From 2-02-FULL-45-10 sp964478235 (lineage in GTDB: Bacteria > Patescibacteriota > Patescibacteriia > Magasanikbacterales > GWA2-37-8): a stretch of DNA of 5,930 bases. Of the stretch, positions 5,824 to 5,930 are shown one piece after another. A program made the position numbers and the translations under genes. The notes beneath the pieces are model-generated. The model saw nothing but the letters and a program-made list of their open reading frames with translations, did not search any database and was not told the DNA's origin. Every line of letters starts with the position of its first letter. Position 1 is the first letter of the stretch. The DNA lies in NCBI GenBank assembly GCA_964478235.1, contig CAYZGX010000025.1, forward strand, positions 1 through 5,930. The letters run 5' to 3'.

Positions 5824-5852
5824 ATTTAACAGTAAATAGGGGAGATTGTCAA
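5824..5852 (-). promoter_or_regulatory. sigma-70-type promoter of the ncRNA
   Basis: On the - strand a perfect -35 box TTGACA (5847-5852) is followed after exactly 17 nt by TTAAAT (5824-5829), 4 of 6 to the -10 consensus. The predicted start, 6-7 nt further, is 5817-5818, which is precisely where the ncRNA's closing helix begins. The promoter sits in the 50-nt gap after the tRNA-Pro 3' end, so the ncRNA can be made independently of the tRNA. Confidence 0.72.
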
Positions 5853-5866
5853 GCATCCTGTATTAG

Positions 5867-5930
5867 TCGGGCTGATGGGACTTGAACCCACGACCTCATG
5901 CACCCCATGCATGCGCGCTAGCCAACTGCG
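5867..5930 (-). tRNA. tRNA-Pro(GGG), 5' end outside the window
   Basis: Sixty-four nucleotides of a tRNA are present on the - strand; about 10 nt (the acceptor 5' strand, positions 8-9 and the first D-stem base) lie beyond 5930. Visible in order are the D arm with loop AGTTGGCTA, the anticodon stem CATGC/GCATG with loop ATGGGGT, a 5-nt variable loop AGGTC, the T arm GTGGG-TTCAAGT-CCCAT and the acceptor 3' strand CAGCCCG followed by discriminator A. The anticodon at 5904-5906 is GGG with U33 and G37, which means proline (codons CCC and CCU). The expected C1-G72 pair of bacterial tRNA-Pro fits the G at position 72. The next bases are CTA, so CCA is not encoded and must be added by tRNA nucleotidyltransferase. 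Confidence 0.93.

Noticed and set aside
5751..5830. A second tRNA on the - strand, suggested by the GGGGTTCGATTCCCC arm.
   Set aside because: No 7-nt anticodon loop with U33 can be placed at the right distance, and no acceptor 5' strand pairs with TGGCTGG, so it is treated as a T-arm-like hairpin of the ncRNA.
5580..5885. Open reading frame of 101 codons on the + strand.
   Set aside because: It runs antisense through the structured RNA, its promoter and into the tRNA-Pro gene, has no recognisable protein features or Shine-Dalgarno, and is better explained by the RNA genes.
5553..5930. An intron or remnant of a full 23S rRNA gene passing through the window.
   Set aside because: Only the L1-stalk arm is present; flanking 23S regions are absent on both sides and replaced by a promoter plus tRNA on one side and a terminator plus protein operon on the other.
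1..5930. CRISPR array, insertion sequence or integration site next to the tRNA.
   Set aside because: No regularly spaced repeats, transposase or integrase frame, or duplicated tRNA 3' end is visible in the window.

Overview
The window reads as a dense bacterial surface-glycan operon on the + strand (1-5551), followed by a short RNA-gene block on the - strand (5553-5930). Tight gene packing, mostly absent Shine-Dalgarno sequences, moderate GC, and the wording of the nucleotidyltransferase (GGGRATRLRP, then NKHLIPLANKPM) suggest a Patescibacteria/CPR genome, probably Parcubacteria-like. This assignment rests on recalled family resemblance, not on a search. All visible stops are TAA or TAG, so nothing points to a recoded TGA.

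Layout of the operon: the tail of an unidentified gene (1-96); a small HAD-fold protein whose motif I has Glu in place of the second Asp (100-558); four consecutive GT-A fold, family-2 glycosyltransferases (582-1433, 1436-2482, 2490-3335, 3357-4454); and a long-form sugar-1-phosphate nucleotidyltransferase of the RmlA/StrD type with a C-terminal left-handed beta-helix (4469-5551). Gaps between genes are 2-23 nt, so the set is probably co-transcribed. The logical reading is that the last gene makes an NDP-sugar donor and the four transferases add sugars in sequence to a cell-surface polysaccharide on the cytoplasmic face of the membrane. The promoter of this operon lies upstream of the window.

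The 3' part has no protein gene. A hairpin just after the operon (5553-5583) looks like a shared terminator for convergent transcripts. On the - strand there is the 3' part of a tRNA-Pro(GGG) gene (5867-5930, running off the window). After it comes a good sigma-70-type promoter (TTGACA, 17 nt, TTAAAT). Its predicted start coincides with the first strand of a 12-position helix that closes a ~220-nt structured RNA ending just before the terminator. The interior of this RNA closely resembles the L1-stalk arm of 23S rRNA domain V (E. coli about 2110-2200, perhaps wider). Two conserved blocks keep the E. coli spacing, and helices are rebuilt with different base pairs. A free-standing, promoter- and terminator-bounded L1-stalk-like RNA beside a tRNA gene is the most unusual thing in the window. 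It could be a new ncRNA class or a decayed rRNA fragment; the self-consistent helices favour the former.
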